Shown here: positions 23,404 to 31,353 of the stretch, one piece after another | How positions within the stretch are numbered: the first letter of the stretch is position 1 | Layout: every line of letters begins with the position of its first letter | Position numbers and translations under genes: made by a program | Assembly: GCA_964480635.1 (NCBI GenBank) | Contig: CAYZQE010000015.1 | Location: 1 to 35,546, forward strand | DNA length: 35,546 nt | Source: CAYZQE01 sp964480635 | GTDB taxonomy: Bacteria; Pseudomonadota; Gammaproteobacteria; GCA-001735895 | Direction of reading: 5' to 3' | Notes under the pieces: generated by a model | Told to the model about the DNA's origin: nothing | Databases searched by the model: none | The model's input: the letters and a program-made list of their open reading frames with translations, nothing else

Positions 23404-23497
23404 TGAGGGAATGAAAATTAACAGATTGCGAGAACTATGCGTAAAGTAAGACTAGATTATGGAGATTTGTAGGAAAAAACCTACTCACTAAAAAAAG

Positions 23498-24445
23498 ATG
23501 AACTTATTTCCTGCGATAAAGCCGTTTCAAACTCACCATTTAAAGGTCGATGAAACGCATACACTCTACCTTGAAGAGTGTGGCACAAAAGGGAAAACCC
23601 CTGTATTGTTTCTGCATGGCGGCCCTGGCGCTGGCTGTAACCCCTTACATCGCAGTTATTTTGACCCTGAGCGATACCATATAATTTTATTTGATCAACG
23701 AGGTTGTGGTAAATCAACGCCGCATGCTGAATTAAAGAATAATTCAACGTGGCATTTGGTTGATGATATTGAGGCTATTCGTAAAAAGCTAAATATTCAG
23801 CAATGGGTTGTTTTTGGTGGCTCATGGGGTTCTACCCTAGCTTTAGCCTATGCTCAAAAACATCCACAGACCGTTCTAAGGTTGATTTTACGCGGCATTT
23901 TTTTATGTCGCCAACAAGATATTGACTGGTTTTATCAACATGGAGCTTCACGGTTGTTTCCAGAGGCTTGGGCGCATTATTTAAAGCCTATTCCTAATGA
24001 TGAGCGGCACCAAATGATTGAGGCTTATTATAAGCGTTTAACCAGTGAAGATGAACTTGTGCGTATGGCGGCAGCCAAAGCATGGTCTGTATGGGAGGGA
24101 AGTACAGCAACTTTTGTTACAAATAAAGCGCTGCAAGAGTGTTTTGCTGATCCTTACTTTGCATTAAGTTTCGCGCGTATTGAATGCCATTACTTTATTA
24201 ATTTATGTTTTTTTAGAGACAACCAATTGCTAGAGGACACCCATAAAATGGCTGATATTAAAGGCTATATTGTGCATGGGCGTTATGATGCGATTTGCCC
24301 CGTTGATCAGGCCACATCATTAAACCAAGCTTGGCCTAATGGTGAATTATCAATTATTGAAGATGCAGGGCATGCTTTAACGGAGCCAGGCATTACCCAA
24401 CGTTTATTGCAAATTACGCAGCAAGTCGCAGATGAGTTAAGTTGA
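23498..24445 (+). CDS. pip: Proline iminopeptidase
   Basis: A 315-residue alpha/beta hydrolase of peptidase family S33. The oxyanion-hole motif HGGPGAG (40-46) and FDQRGCGKSTPH are followed by the nucleophile Ser109 in GGSWGSTLAL. The acid lies in HGRYDAICP and the catalytic His in EDAGHALTEPG. It removes N-terminal proline from peptides in the cytoplasm. The cap-domain helices (about 140-230) include RGIFLCRQQDIDWFYQ, characteristic of Pip. Its stop overlaps the TTG start of dtd, so the two are cotranslated. Its upstream region is shared with the divergent sRNA. Confidence 0.95.
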   Translation: MNLFPAIKPFQTHHLKVDETHTLYLEECGTKGKTPVLFLHGGPGAGCNPLHRSYFDPERYHIILFDQRGCGKSTPHAELKNNSTWHLVDDIEAIRKKLNIQQWVVFGGSWGSTLALAYAQKHPQTVLRLILRGIFLCRQQDIDWFYQHGASRLFPEAWAHYLKPIPNDERHQMIEAYYKRLTSEDELVRMAAAKAWSVWEGSTATFVTNKALQECFADPYFALSFARIECHYFINLCFFRDNQLLEDTHKMADIKGYIVHGRYDAICPVDQATSLNQAWPNGELSIIEDAGHALTEPGITQRLLQITQQVADELS

Positions 24446-24876
24446 TAGCGCTATTGCAAAGAGTGCGTTCGGCACATGTCGATGTTGCAAGCAAAACCAT
24501 TGCATCTATAGAGCAAGGTTTATTGTTGTTTGCCGGTTTTGAGCAAGAAGATGACGAACAAAGCACGGCTAAGATGCTGACGCGTATTTTAAACTATCGA
24601 ATTTTTGCTGACAATAATGATAAAATGAATGTGTCGGTGTTAGATATTAAAGGCGGTTTGCTCATTGTGCCGCAATTTACTTTGGTTGCAGACACCAAAA
24701 AAGGAAGGCGGCCAAGCTTTGCAAAAGCAGCACCACCCGAATTGGGGCAACGATTATTTCATTACGTTGTCTCACAAGCGAAGAATACCGATTTATTGGT
24801 ACAACAAGGTCAATTTGGTGCAAATATGCAAGTGCATTTGCAAAACGATGGCCCCGCTACATTTATATTAAAATAA
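24442..24876 (+). CDS. dtd: D-aminoacyl-tRNA deacylase
   Basis: A 144-residue protein. It starts at TTG 24442, which gives MIALLQRVRSAHV, the standard N-terminus of the family, overlapping the pip stop. The usual SQFTL motif is PQFTL here (IVPQFTLVADT), keeping the key Thr. KKGRRPSF and the Gly-cis-Pro motif NDGPATFIL complete the active site. Dtd hydrolyses D-amino acids, and glycine mischarged on tRNA-Ala, as a dimer. Pairing with pip in one transcription unit is common in gammaproteobacteria. Confidence 0.94.
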   Translation: MIALLQRVRSAHVDVASKTIASIEQGLLLFAGFEQEDDEQSTAKMLTRILNYRIFADNNDKMNVSVLDIKGGLLIVPQFTLVADTKKGRRPSFAKAAPPELGQRLFHYVVSQAKNTDLLVQQGQFGANMQVHLQNDGPATFILK

Positions 24877-24895
24877 TAATACAGAGGAAAATGAT

Positions 24896-25657
24896 ATGAA
24901 GAAAATTACATTAATAGGATTAATATTATGCTTTATGACGCCGTTAATGGCATCAGACTTGGCGCGTGAGCAGCGCATGGCAGATGAAATAGTTGATTCT
25001 ATTTTAGATGGTGATCCTGAAATGCTAGAAGCCAATGGCAATGAGTTTTTAACTATTTATACAGAAGCGGATGAGCCAAAAGGAGCGGTTATAGTAATGC
25101 ATGGTCGTGGTTTTCATCCTGATTGGGCAGATACGATTCAGCCATTAAGAGTCGGTTTAGTTGAATCGGGCTGGAGCACCTTATCGTTACAAATGCCAGT
25201 ATTAGAAAAAGCAGCTAGATATTATGATTATGAACCGGTCTTTCCAGAAGCTATTCCACGTATTGATGCAGCTGTTGCGTTCTTAAAAGAAGCAGGCTTT
25301 AAAAAAATTGTTTTTGTAGCACACAGTTGCGGCGCTCATATGGCGATGGAATATGTGCGTCAAAAAGGCGATGTTGCCTTTGATGCGTATGTGGGCATTG
25401 GTATGGGGGCGACTGATTATAAACAACCAATGCGTCAATCCTTTCCATTAGATAAAATTTCAAAGCCTGTATTAGATATCTATGGCGAAGAAGATTTCCC
25501 TGCGGTACATCGTTTAGCACCTGTTCGTTTGCAACAAATGAAAGATGCAGGTCATGCAAAGTCACAGCAAATAAAAGTTCCGAATGCAAATCACTACTTT
25601 ACCGACCAAGGTGAGGCATTAACTGAAGCTGTCGCAAATTGGTTAGACACTTTGTAA
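24896..25657 (+). CDS. DUF3530 family exported alpha/beta hydrolase-like protein
   Basis: A 253-residue protein with a signal peptide (MKKITLIGLILCFMTPLMA) cleaved before SDLAREQ. The fold is an alpha/beta hydrolase: AVIVMHGRGFHPDW near residue 64, a nucleophile-like Ser144 in VFVAHSCGAHMAM, and a late His in VPNANHYFTD. This pattern corresponds to DUF3530, often near cell-envelope genes. The substrate is unknown, and the acid is probably Asp in DIYGEEDFPA. AGAGGAAA precedes the ATG. Expected in the periplasm. Confidence 0.85.
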   Translation: MKKITLIGLILCFMTPLMASDLAREQRMADEIVDSILDGDPEMLEANGNEFLTIYTEADEPKGAVIVMHGRGFHPDWADTIQPLRVGLVESGWSTLSLQMPVLEKAARYYDYEPVFPEAIPRIDAAVAFLKEAGFKKIVFVAHSCGAHMAMEYVRQKGDVAFDAYVGIGMGATDYKQPMRQSFPLDKISKPVLDIYGEEDFPAVHRLAPVRLQQMKDAGHAKSQQIKVPNANHYFTDQGEALTEAVANWLDTL

Positions 25658-25662
25658 AACAA

Positions 25663-25693
25663 CATTTAGTTCGCAAATTATGCGAACTAAATG
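25663..25693 (+). terminator. Hairpin after the DUF3530 gene
   Basis: A perfect 13-bp stem (25663-25675 with 25681-25693) and a five-base loop AATTA directly follow the stop. No U-run follows, so it may be a weak or factor-assisted terminator or an RNA-stabilising end. Confidence 0.45.
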
Positions 25694-25807
25694 CACTTAT
25701 TGCTTAAAAATAGCATCAAATTTTCTGCCTAAGCACTAAAACTACTGCTTTATTGTTCAATACTGGTTAAAATTACGACCATTATTTTGGCATTACTTAA
25801 AACTATC

Positions 25808-26401
25808 ATGACGCAAAGAACTGCAAGCATCACCCGAGACACACTCGAAACTCAAATTAAAATAAGCATCAATTTAGATGGCACAGGTAAATGTTCGTTT
25901 AAAACGGGTGTGCCATTTTTAGAGCACATGCTCGAACAAATCTCGCGTCACGGCTTAATTGATATTGATATTGATGCGAATGGTGACACCCATATTGACG
26001 ACCATCACACGGTTGAAGATATTGGTATCGCTTTAGGCCAAGCATTTAAAGAGGCTCTGGGCGATAAAAAAGGCATTCGCCGTTATGGTCACGCCTATGT
26101 GCCTTTAGATGAAGCTTTATCGCGCGTGGTGATAGATTTTTCGGGACGTCCAGGCATTGAATATCGAGTGGAATACCCTCGTGGCATGATTGGCTCATTT
26201 GATGTTGATCTTATTCACGAATTCTTTCAAGGCTTTGTTAATCACGCTTTAGCGTCCATTCATTTTGATAATTTACACGGTAAAAATGCACACCATATTG
26301 CTGAAACGCTGTTTAAAGCGTTTGGTCGCGCGGTGCGCATGGCAGTAGAGCCAGACGAACGCATGTCTGGCGTTATTCCTTCAACTAAAGGCACGCTTTA
26401 G
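25808..26401 (+). CDS. hisB: Imidazoleglycerol-phosphate dehydratase
   Basis: A 197-residue monofunctional HisB from ATG 25808, lacking the phosphatase domain of enterobacterial HisB. GVPFLEHMLEQISRHGLIDI and the metal-ligand motifs DDHHTVEDIGIALGQAF and NAHHIAETLFKAFGRA are present; the manganese-binding His and Glu residues are intact. It dehydrates IGP to imidazole-acetol phosphate. It starts the hisB-H-A-F-I-E run; hisG, hisD and hisC are not in this window. Confidence 0.96.
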   Translation: MTQRTASITRDTLETQIKISINLDGTGKCSFKTGVPFLEHMLEQISRHGLIDIDIDANGDTHIDDHHTVEDIGIALGQAFKEALGDKKGIRRYGHAYVPLDEALSRVVIDFSGRPGIEYRVEYPRGMIGSFDVDLIHEFFQGFVNHALASIHFDNLHGKNAHHIAETLFKAFGRAVRMAVEPDERMSGVIPSTKGTL

Positions 26402-26435
26402 CCTGTTCTTGTTTTAATACTGAGTAAACACCACT

Positions 26436-26930
26436 ATGCAAACTATCGCAGTCATTGATTATGGCATGGGCAACCTGCACTCTGTTACTAAAGCACTAGA
26501 GCATGTTGCGCCCCAACAAAAAATNNNNNNNNNNNNNNNNNNNNNNNNNNNNNNNNNNNNNNNNNNNNNNNNNNNNNNNNNNNNNNNNNNNNNNNNNNNN
26601 NNNNNNNNNNNNNNNNNNNNNNNNCCATTAAATGATGCTAATGGCAATCGTTTAAAAGTGCCACACATGGGCTGGAACCATGTGCAGCAAGCAAAAGCAC
26701 ACCCTTTATGGGCTAGCATTCCCGACAACAGCCGATTTTATTTTGTCCACAGCTATTTTTTAGAGGTGATGAATTCAGATTTACATGCAGGCACATGTAC
26801 TTATGGCCACGACTTTAGTGCCGTTATTGCAAAAGACAATGTGTTTGCCATGCAATGCCACCCCGAAAAAAGTGCCGAACATGGCTTACAACTACTCACA
26901 AACTTTACCCAATGGGATGGACAAGCATGA
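26436..26930 (+). CDS. hisH: Imidazole glycerol phosphate synthase glutaminase HisH (interrupted by sequence gap)
   Basis: The first part, MQTIAVIDYGMGNLHSVTKA, and the last part, HMGWNHV with RFYFVHSY and AMQCHPEKSAEHG, are clearly HisH. The catalytic His and Glu of the triad are in CHPEKS. The Cys nucleophile (normally in GICLG) falls in the gap of 100 N. A normal HisH is about 200-212 residues; the parts here plus 34 unknown residues give 164, so the true gap is probably longer, about 225-250 bases. HisH supplies ammonia to HisF. Nothing indicates a biologically broken gene. Confidence 0.93.
   Translation: MQTIAVIDYGMGNLHSVTKALEHVAPQQKXXXXXXXXXXXXXXXXXXXXXXXXXXXXXXXXXXPLNDANGNRLKVPHMGWNHVQQAKAHPLWASIPDNSRFYFVHSYFLEVMNSDLHAGTCTYGHDFSAVIAKDNVFAMQCHPEKSAEHGLQLLTNFTQWDGQA
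26525..26624 (+). other. Assembly gap of 100 N inside hisH
   Basis: Exactly 100 unresolved bases, the conventional placeholder for a gap of unknown size. By comparison with HisH length the missing sequence should be about 225-250 bases. Confidence 0.97.
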
Positions 26931-27670
26931 GTTCACAATTACAACTTTTACCCGCCATTGATTTAAAAGGCGGGCAATGTGTGCGCTTACGCCAAGGCCG
27001 CATGGAAGATAGCACCGTATTTGGTGACGACCCTGTTGCTATGGCATCGCAATGGGTCGAGCAAGGCTGCAACCGCTTGCACCTTGTTGACTTAGATGGT
27101 GCTTTTGAAGGCAAGCCAATGAATGCCAGTGCGGTTAATGCCATATCTAAAAAATTCCCCGACTTACCCATTCAAATTGGTGGCGGTATTCGCACCATTG
27201 CAACGGTAGAAGAATATTTAGCAGCCGGTGTGAGCTACGTCATTATTGGCACCCAAGCGGTTAGAAAACCTGAGTTTGTTACTGAATTATGCCAAAAATT
27301 TCCGGGTCATGTGATTGTGGGCATTGATGCAAAAAATGGCATGGTCGCCGTCGAAGGTTGGGCCGAAGCATCCACCACTGCCGCAGATGAGTTGGCTAAA
27401 AAGTTTGAAGATCAAGGTGTTTCATCCATTGTTTATACCGATATTTCACGTGATGGCATGATGCAAGGCGTTAACGTAGAGGCCACGGCCAATTTGGCCA
27501 AAGCTATTTCTATTCCCGTTATCGCCTCTGGTGGTGTTACTGACATTAACGACATCATTCGCATTAACGAAGTCAAAGACAGTGGCATTGAAGGTGTGAT
27601 TATGGGCAGAGCCTTATACGAAGGCACCATAACAATGGCCGAAGCCATTGCATACTTAGAAAATAATTAA
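26927..27670 (+). CDS. hisA: ProFAR isomerase HisA
   Basis: A 247-residue (beta-alpha)8 barrel from ATG 26927, whose ATGA overlaps the hisH stop. The catalytic Asp residues are in LLPAIDLKGGQCVRL and VIVGIDAKNGMVAVEGW; phosphate sites are IGGGIRTIATVEE and IASGGVTDINDI. HisA opens the ribose ring of ProFAR by Amadori rearrangement to make PRFAR for HisF/HisH. It is followed by hisF after two bases. Confidence 0.97.
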   Translation: MSSQLQLLPAIDLKGGQCVRLRQGRMEDSTVFGDDPVAMASQWVEQGCNRLHLVDLDGAFEGKPMNASAVNAISKKFPDLPIQIGGGIRTIATVEEYLAAGVSYVIIGTQAVRKPEFVTELCQKFPGHVIVGIDAKNGMVAVEGWAEASTTAADELAKKFEDQGVSSIVYTDISRDGMMQGVNVEATANLAKAISIPVIASGGVTDINDIIRINEVKDSGIEGVIMGRALYEGTITMAEAIAYLENN

Positions 27671-27672
27671 TC

Positions 27673-28446
27673 ATGCCCTTAGCTAAAAGAATTATTCCCT
27701 GCTTAGACGTCGATAATGGCCGCGTGGTGAAAGGCATAAAATTTGTCGAAATTCGTGATGCGGGTGACCCAGTGGAAGCCGCAAGACGTTATAATCAAGA
27801 AGGTGCTGACGAAATTACCTTTTTAGACATTAAAGCCAGTGTTGATAATAGAGACACGATGGTACACATGGTAGAAGCGGTTGCCAGCGAAGTGTTTATC
27901 CCTCTAACCGTTGGTGGCGGCATTCGTGAAGTAGCCGATGTGCGCCGCATGTTAAACGCAGGTGCCGATAAAGTCGGTATTAACACCGCCGCTATTTTTA
28001 ACCCCGATTTTGTTAAGCAAGCAGCCGATAAGTTTGGCTCACAATGCATCGTTGTGGCCATAGATGCAAAACGAGTGAGTGGCGATGGCGAGCCAAAGCG
28101 TTGGGAGATTTTTACCCACGGTGGGCGTAAAGGCACGGGTATAGATGCCATTGAATGGGCGGCTAAAATGGATGCTTTTGGCGCAGGCGAAATTTTGCTC
28201 ACCAGCATGGATAGAGATGGTACAAAAGTGGGTTTTGATAATGAATTAACGGCTTTAGTATCAGATGCTGTACGCATACCAGTTATTGCCTCGGGCGGTG
28301 TCGGCAAGTTAGAGCATATGGCCGAAGGCGTGCTTAAAGGTAAAGCGGATGCCGTATTAGCCGCCAGTATTTTTCACTTTGGTGAATACCGCATTGAAGA
28401 AGTCAAAAAACACATGCAATCTCAGGGTATTGAGGTGCGTTTATAA
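27673..28446 (+). CDS. hisF: Imidazole glycerol phosphate synthase cyclase HisF
   Basis: A 257-residue (beta-alpha)8 barrel. The catalytic Asp pair sits in IIPCLDVDNGRVVKG and CIVVAIDAKRVSG; other signatures are TVGGGIREVADVRRML, GADKVGINTAA, and VIASGGVGKLEHM. It combines PRFAR with ammonia channelled from HisH to give IGP and AICAR. The stop overlaps the hisI ATG by one base. Confidence 0.97.
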   Translation: MPLAKRIIPCLDVDNGRVVKGIKFVEIRDAGDPVEAARRYNQEGADEITFLDIKASVDNRDTMVHMVEAVASEVFIPLTVGGGIREVADVRRMLNAGADKVGINTAAIFNPDFVKQAADKFGSQCIVVAIDAKRVSGDGEPKRWEIFTHGGRKGTGIDAIEWAAKMDAFGAGEILLTSMDRDGTKVGFDNELTALVSDAVRIPVIASGGVGKLEHMAEGVLKGKADAVLAASIFHFGEYRIEEVKKHMQSQGIEVRL

Positions 28447-28829
28447 TGGCTTGGGCTGACGAGATTAAATACGATGCCGATGGCTTAGTACCTGCAATAG
28501 CTCAAGACCATAAAACAGGCGAAATTTTAATGATGGCCTGGATGAATAAACAAGCGTTACAACTGACGCAAGAAAAACAGCAAGCGGTTTATTTTTCGCG
28601 TTCGCGCCAAAAACTATGGTTTAAAGGCGAAGAATCAGGGCATACTCAAATTTTAAAAGACATACGCATTGATTGCGACGCCGATGTGGTTTTATTAAGT
28701 GTCGAGCAAAAAGGTGGCATTGCTTGTCACACAGGGCGTAAACGTTGTTTTTATCGCGTGCTTGATAACAGCAACCAGTGGCTTGAAGATGAGCCCATTC
28801 TTAAAGACCCAAAAGAGATTTATGCATGA
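28446..28829 (+). CDS. hisI: Phosphoribosyl-AMP cyclohydrolase HisI
   Basis: A 127-residue monofunctional HisI (HisE is separate). Family signatures are GLVPAIAQDHKTGEILMMAW, YFSRSRQKLWFKGEESGH, DIRIDCDADVVLLSVEQKG, and the zinc and magnesium ligands in GIACHTGRKRCFYR. It opens the purine ring of PR-AMP in histidine synthesis. The last four bases overlap hisE. Confidence 0.96.
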   Translation: MAWADEIKYDADGLVPAIAQDHKTGEILMMAWMNKQALQLTQEKQQAVYFSRSRQKLWFKGEESGHTQILKDIRIDCDADVVLLSVEQKGGIACHTGRKRCFYRVLDNSNQWLEDEPILKDPKEIYA

Positions 28830-29149
28830 GTGACAATGATATCTTGGCGCAATTAGATGCGGTACTAGAAGAACGTAAAAATGCTTCGGCTGATTCGTCT
28901 TATGTCGCTTCACTATACGCAAAAGGTTTAGATACTATTTTAAAAAAAATAGGTGAAGAAGCGGCAGAAACCATCATTGCAGGTAAAGATGAAGATGAAA
29001 AACAGATAATATATGAAACTGCTGATTTATGGTTTCACACAATGGTGTTATTATCACACCAAGGGATTAAGTCCCAACAGGTTTTAGATGAGCTAGGCAG
29101 ACGTTTTGGCTTATCAGGTATTGAAGAAAAAGCGTCAAGAGATAAATAA
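28826..29149 (+). CDS. hisE: Phosphoribosyl-ATP pyrophosphatase HisE
   Basis: A 107-residue all-helical protein of the MazG-like superfamily. The Glu-rich metal-binding motif KKIGEEAAETIIAGKDEDE and YETADLWFHTMVLLSHQGI are conserved. It removes pyrophosphate from PR-ATP as the second step of histidine synthesis. It overlaps hisI by four bases and is the last his gene before tatA. Confidence 0.96.
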   Translation: MSDNDILAQLDAVLEERKNASADSSYVASLYAKGLDTILKKIGEEAAETIIAGKDEDEKQIIYETADLWFHTMVLLSHQGIKSQQVLDELGRRFGLSGIEEKASRDK

Positions 29150-29176
29150 CGTATTTTAGCAGTGACAAAAATACGT
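29149..29176 (+). repeat. Hairpin between hisE and tatA
   Basis: Stem ACGTATTTT (29149-29157) and AAAATACGT (29168-29176) with a ten-base loop, starting at the hisE stop. No U-run follows. It may mark a processing or partial termination point between the his and tat genes. Confidence 0.5.
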
Positions 29177-29227
29177 CAATAGGCGTCATATTAGGCGCAT
29201 TAATTTAACAAATATAAAGAGGTTATT

Positions 29228-29464
29228 ATGGGTTTCGGTGGAATTAGCATTTGGTCATTACTATTAATTTTAGGCATTGTTATTTTATTGTTTGGTACTA
29301 AAAAGCTGCGTAATGTTGGCGGTGATTTAGGCGGTGCTATTAAAAGCTTTAAAAAATCAATGAAAGACGAGTCAGCAAAGGATTCAGATTCAGCATCCAT
29401 TGATAAAAAAGATGACAATATTATTGAAGGCAGTGTTGTAAAAGATAAAGAGAAAGTCTCTTAA
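29228..29464 (+). CDS. tatA: Twin-arginine translocase subunit TatA
   Basis: A 78-residue protein. The N-terminal membrane helix SIWSLLLILGIVILLFGTKK is followed by LRNVGGDLGGAIKSFKKSM, the amphipathic helix with the FGTKKLR hinge typical of TatA. The tail is charged (DSDSASIDKKDDN). TatA forms the pore-like assembly of the exporter. AGAGG precedes the ATG. SoxY, encoded in this window, is a likely substrate. Confidence 0.95.
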   Translation: MGFGGISIWSLLLILGIVILLFGTKKLRNVGGDLGGAIKSFKKSMKDESAKDSDSASIDKKDDNIIEGSVVKDKEKVS

Positions 29465-29498
29465 ATTGTTTTCTTTAACTAATTTAAAGAGCTAAGTC

Positions 29499-29813
29499 AT
29501 GTTTGATATGGGTTTTGCCGAAATGATGATCATCGGCATTGTTGCTTTGATCGTCGTTGGGCCTGAGCGCCTGCCATCTGTTGCTCGCTCGGCAGGTAAA
29601 TGGATTGCAAAAATTAAAGGCTTTGTCAATAACGTTAAAAACGATGTCGAACGTGAATTTAAAACGGATGAGCTAAAGAAAATTTTAGATCAACAAAAAG
29701 ATGAACTTCAGTCACTAAAAGAAGCCATGAGTAACGCTAATAACTCCATGGCAGAATCTACCGCATCATTAGACAAAGAACTTAATGAGCTAGATAATGA
29801 CGTCAAAAAATAA
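29499..29813 (+). CDS. tatB: Twin-arginine translocase subunit TatB
   Basis: A 104-residue protein. It starts MFDMGFAEMMIIGIVALIVV with the conserved membrane-helix Glu8, then GPERLPSVARSAGKWIAKIK, the TatB hinge and amphipathic helix. A Glu/Lys/Gln-rich helical tail (about 50-104) follows. TatB with TatC forms the receptor for twin-arginine signals. It is separated from tatC by 91 bases that contain two hairpins. Confidence 0.95.
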   Translation: MFDMGFAEMMIIGIVALIVVGPERLPSVARSAGKWIAKIKGFVNNVKNDVEREFKTDELKKILDQQKDELQSLKEAMSNANNSMAESTASLDKELNELDNDVKK

Positions 29814-29818
29814 TGTGA

Positions 29819-29883
29819 CTATAGCAACTCAGCCATCGGTTGAGCTGCTATAGCCTTTGAAGCACACGTTGATGCGCTTCAAA
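29819..29883 (+). repeat. Two consecutive hairpins between tatB and tatC
   Basis: Hairpin 1 pairs CTATAGCA with TGCTATAG and CTCAGCC with GGTTGAG (29819-29853, one mismatch, one wobble). Hairpin 2 pairs TTTGAAGC with GCTTCAAA (29856-29863, 29876-29883). Neither has a U-run. They probably protect mRNA ends or tune expression of tatC relative to tatAB. Confidence 0.6.
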
Positions 29884-29904
29884 ATCATAACCTAATACCA
29901 ATTT

Positions 29905-31047
29905 ATGTCTGATAATACTGCTCAAACTGAAGATAAAGAAAAAACTAGCGAAAGTTTTATGAGCCACTTAATAGAAATGCGCGATCGGCTCATGCGTATG
30001 TTATTGGCTGTTTTACTGATCTTTTTAAGTTTGTTTTACTGGGCGAATGAGATTTATATCTATTTGTCTAAACCATTAACGCAGCATTTACCTGAAGGTT
30101 CATCAATGATTGCTATTGATGTTGCTTCTCCTTTTTTAACACCCTTTAAATTAGTGTTAATGTTGTCTATATTCTTGGCGATGCCAGTGGTTTTATATCA
30201 ATTATGGTCATTTGTTGCGCCTGGGCTCTATAAACACGAAAAACGCTTAGCCATTCCCCTACTAATTTCGAGTGTGTTGCTATTTTATTTAGGCATAGCT
30301 TTTGCCTATTATATTGTCTTCCCACTTATTTTTGGTTTTTTTACCTCGATCGGTCCAGAAGGTGTTGCCATAACCACCGATATCGGGCGATACCTAGACT
30401 TCGTATTAGCTATATTTTTTGGCTTTGGTTTAGCCTTTGAAGTGCCAATAGCAACGATTATTATTGTTGCACTTGGCTTATCGACACCAGAAAAGCTAGC
30501 GGCTAAACGCCCTTACGTTATTGTCGGCGCTTTTGTTGTCGGCATGCTGTTAACACCGCCAGATATTATCTCTCAGTTGCTATTAGCGATTCCTATGTGG
30601 TTATTGTTTGAGTGCGGATTATTAGCAGCGAAATACCTATTGCCCGAAAAACTCATTACCAAACCCTTAGATGATGACCCAAGCGACCCAAGCGACCCAA
30701 AAAGCCCAAATGACCCCGATGATTCAAAGGTGAGTAGTCATGAGGATAATTCTATAGGTGGTTCGGCTTATGGCAATGATTACGAAGTTGTCGATGACCC
30801 CGCAGATACTCAGCATAATGAGACTGAAAACTATCCAGCTGATGAGGAAAAATTTGAAGCGTTAAGTGAAGAAGAAATGGATGCCGAGCTGGATAGAATT
30901 GAAGCGGAAGAGGACGAAATTGAGGGTAAAGAGCTTGATAAACCAACGTCTGAGTTAGATGAAGAGACGGATGAAAATAAATCAGAACCCGACTCTCAAG
31001 ATAAGGATATTTTAATTGACGATAAAAAGGATAACAAAGGCAAATAA
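29905..31047 (+). CDS. tatC: Twin-arginine translocase subunit TatC with long acidic tail
   Basis: A 380-residue protein. Residues 1-250 are an ordinary TatC with six membrane helices: SHLIEMRDRLMRMLLAVLLI, IDVASPFLTPFKLV, and FVAPGLYKHEKR. Also present are FGFGLAFEVP with the conserved Glu, and KRPYVIVGAFVVGMLLTPPD. The usual length is about 250-260. Here about 126 more residues follow. They are highly acidic and repetitive (DDDPSDPSDPKSPNDPDD, then Glu/Asp-rich helix-forming sequence) and should be in the cytoplasm. The core recognises twin-arginine signals. The role of the tail is unknown. Confidence 0.95.
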   Translation: MSDNTAQTEDKEKTSESFMSHLIEMRDRLMRMLLAVLLIFLSLFYWANEIYIYLSKPLTQHLPEGSSMIAIDVASPFLTPFKLVLMLSIFLAMPVVLYQLWSFVAPGLYKHEKRLAIPLLISSVLLFYLGIAFAYYIVFPLIFGFFTSIGPEGVAITTDIGRYLDFVLAIFFGFGLAFEVPIATIIIVALGLSTPEKLAAKRPYVIVGAFVVGMLLTPPDIISQLLLAIPMWLLFECGLLAAKYLLPEKLITKPLDDDPSDPSDPKSPNDPDDSKVSSHEDNSIGGSAYGNDYEVVDDPADTQHNETENYPADEEKFEALSEEEMDAELDRIEAEEDEIEGKELDKPTSELDEETDENKSEPDSQDKDILIDDKKDNKGK

Positions 31048-31337
31048 TGAATCGACCCATTGTTAAAATAGCGCTACTTATCTGTATTCTAATATTAGGT
31101 GGTTATACCTTTATGGTGAATCGAGACGTGCAAGACTATCAAGATGTGCATTCTATTTGCTCTAAAGCAGTGGCAGGGTTCCCAGCTGATAAGTTAGGGC
31201 CGTTAGCACGTTCTGGTGATTTATTGGTGACTGAGCAGCCAAATGGTATGAGTATGTCTAATGAACAGTGCTCATGCGTGATAGAAACAAAAAAAGGGAA
31301 AGTCGCTATCAACCATGGCACCTCGTGTCAGCGTTAA
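31047..31337 (+). CDS. Hypothetical membrane-anchored protein with four periplasmic cysteines
   Basis: A 96-residue protein not recognised. The N-terminal segment (VKIALLICILILGGYTFMV, about 6-24) is a signal anchor or uncleaved signal; the remaining about 70 residues would be periplasmic. They carry C38, C75, C77 and C94, an even number that could form two disulfides. The ATG overlaps the tatC stop by one base, so it is translationally coupled to the Tat genes. It could be a small Tat-associated or redox protein; no domain supports this. Confidence 0.6.
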   Translation: MNRPIVKIALLICILILGGYTFMVNRDVQDYQDVHSICSKAVAGFPADKLGPLARSGDLLVTEQPNGMSMSNEQCSCVIETKKGKVAINHGTSCQR

Positions 31338-31353
31338 GACCTTTAAAGGTCTT
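31336..31353 (+). terminator. Bidirectional terminator between the Tat-linked gene and bcp
   Basis: A perfect 18-bp palindrome AAGACCTTTAAAGGTCTT, followed by TT on the plus strand. It overlaps the stop codons of both converging genes (31335-31337 and 31343-31345). The stem is short, so termination may be partial. Confidence 0.55.

Noticed and set aside
27795..28307. 170-codon antisense frame inside hisF
   Set aside because: A shadow of the hisF codons; hisF motifs are complete on the plus strand.
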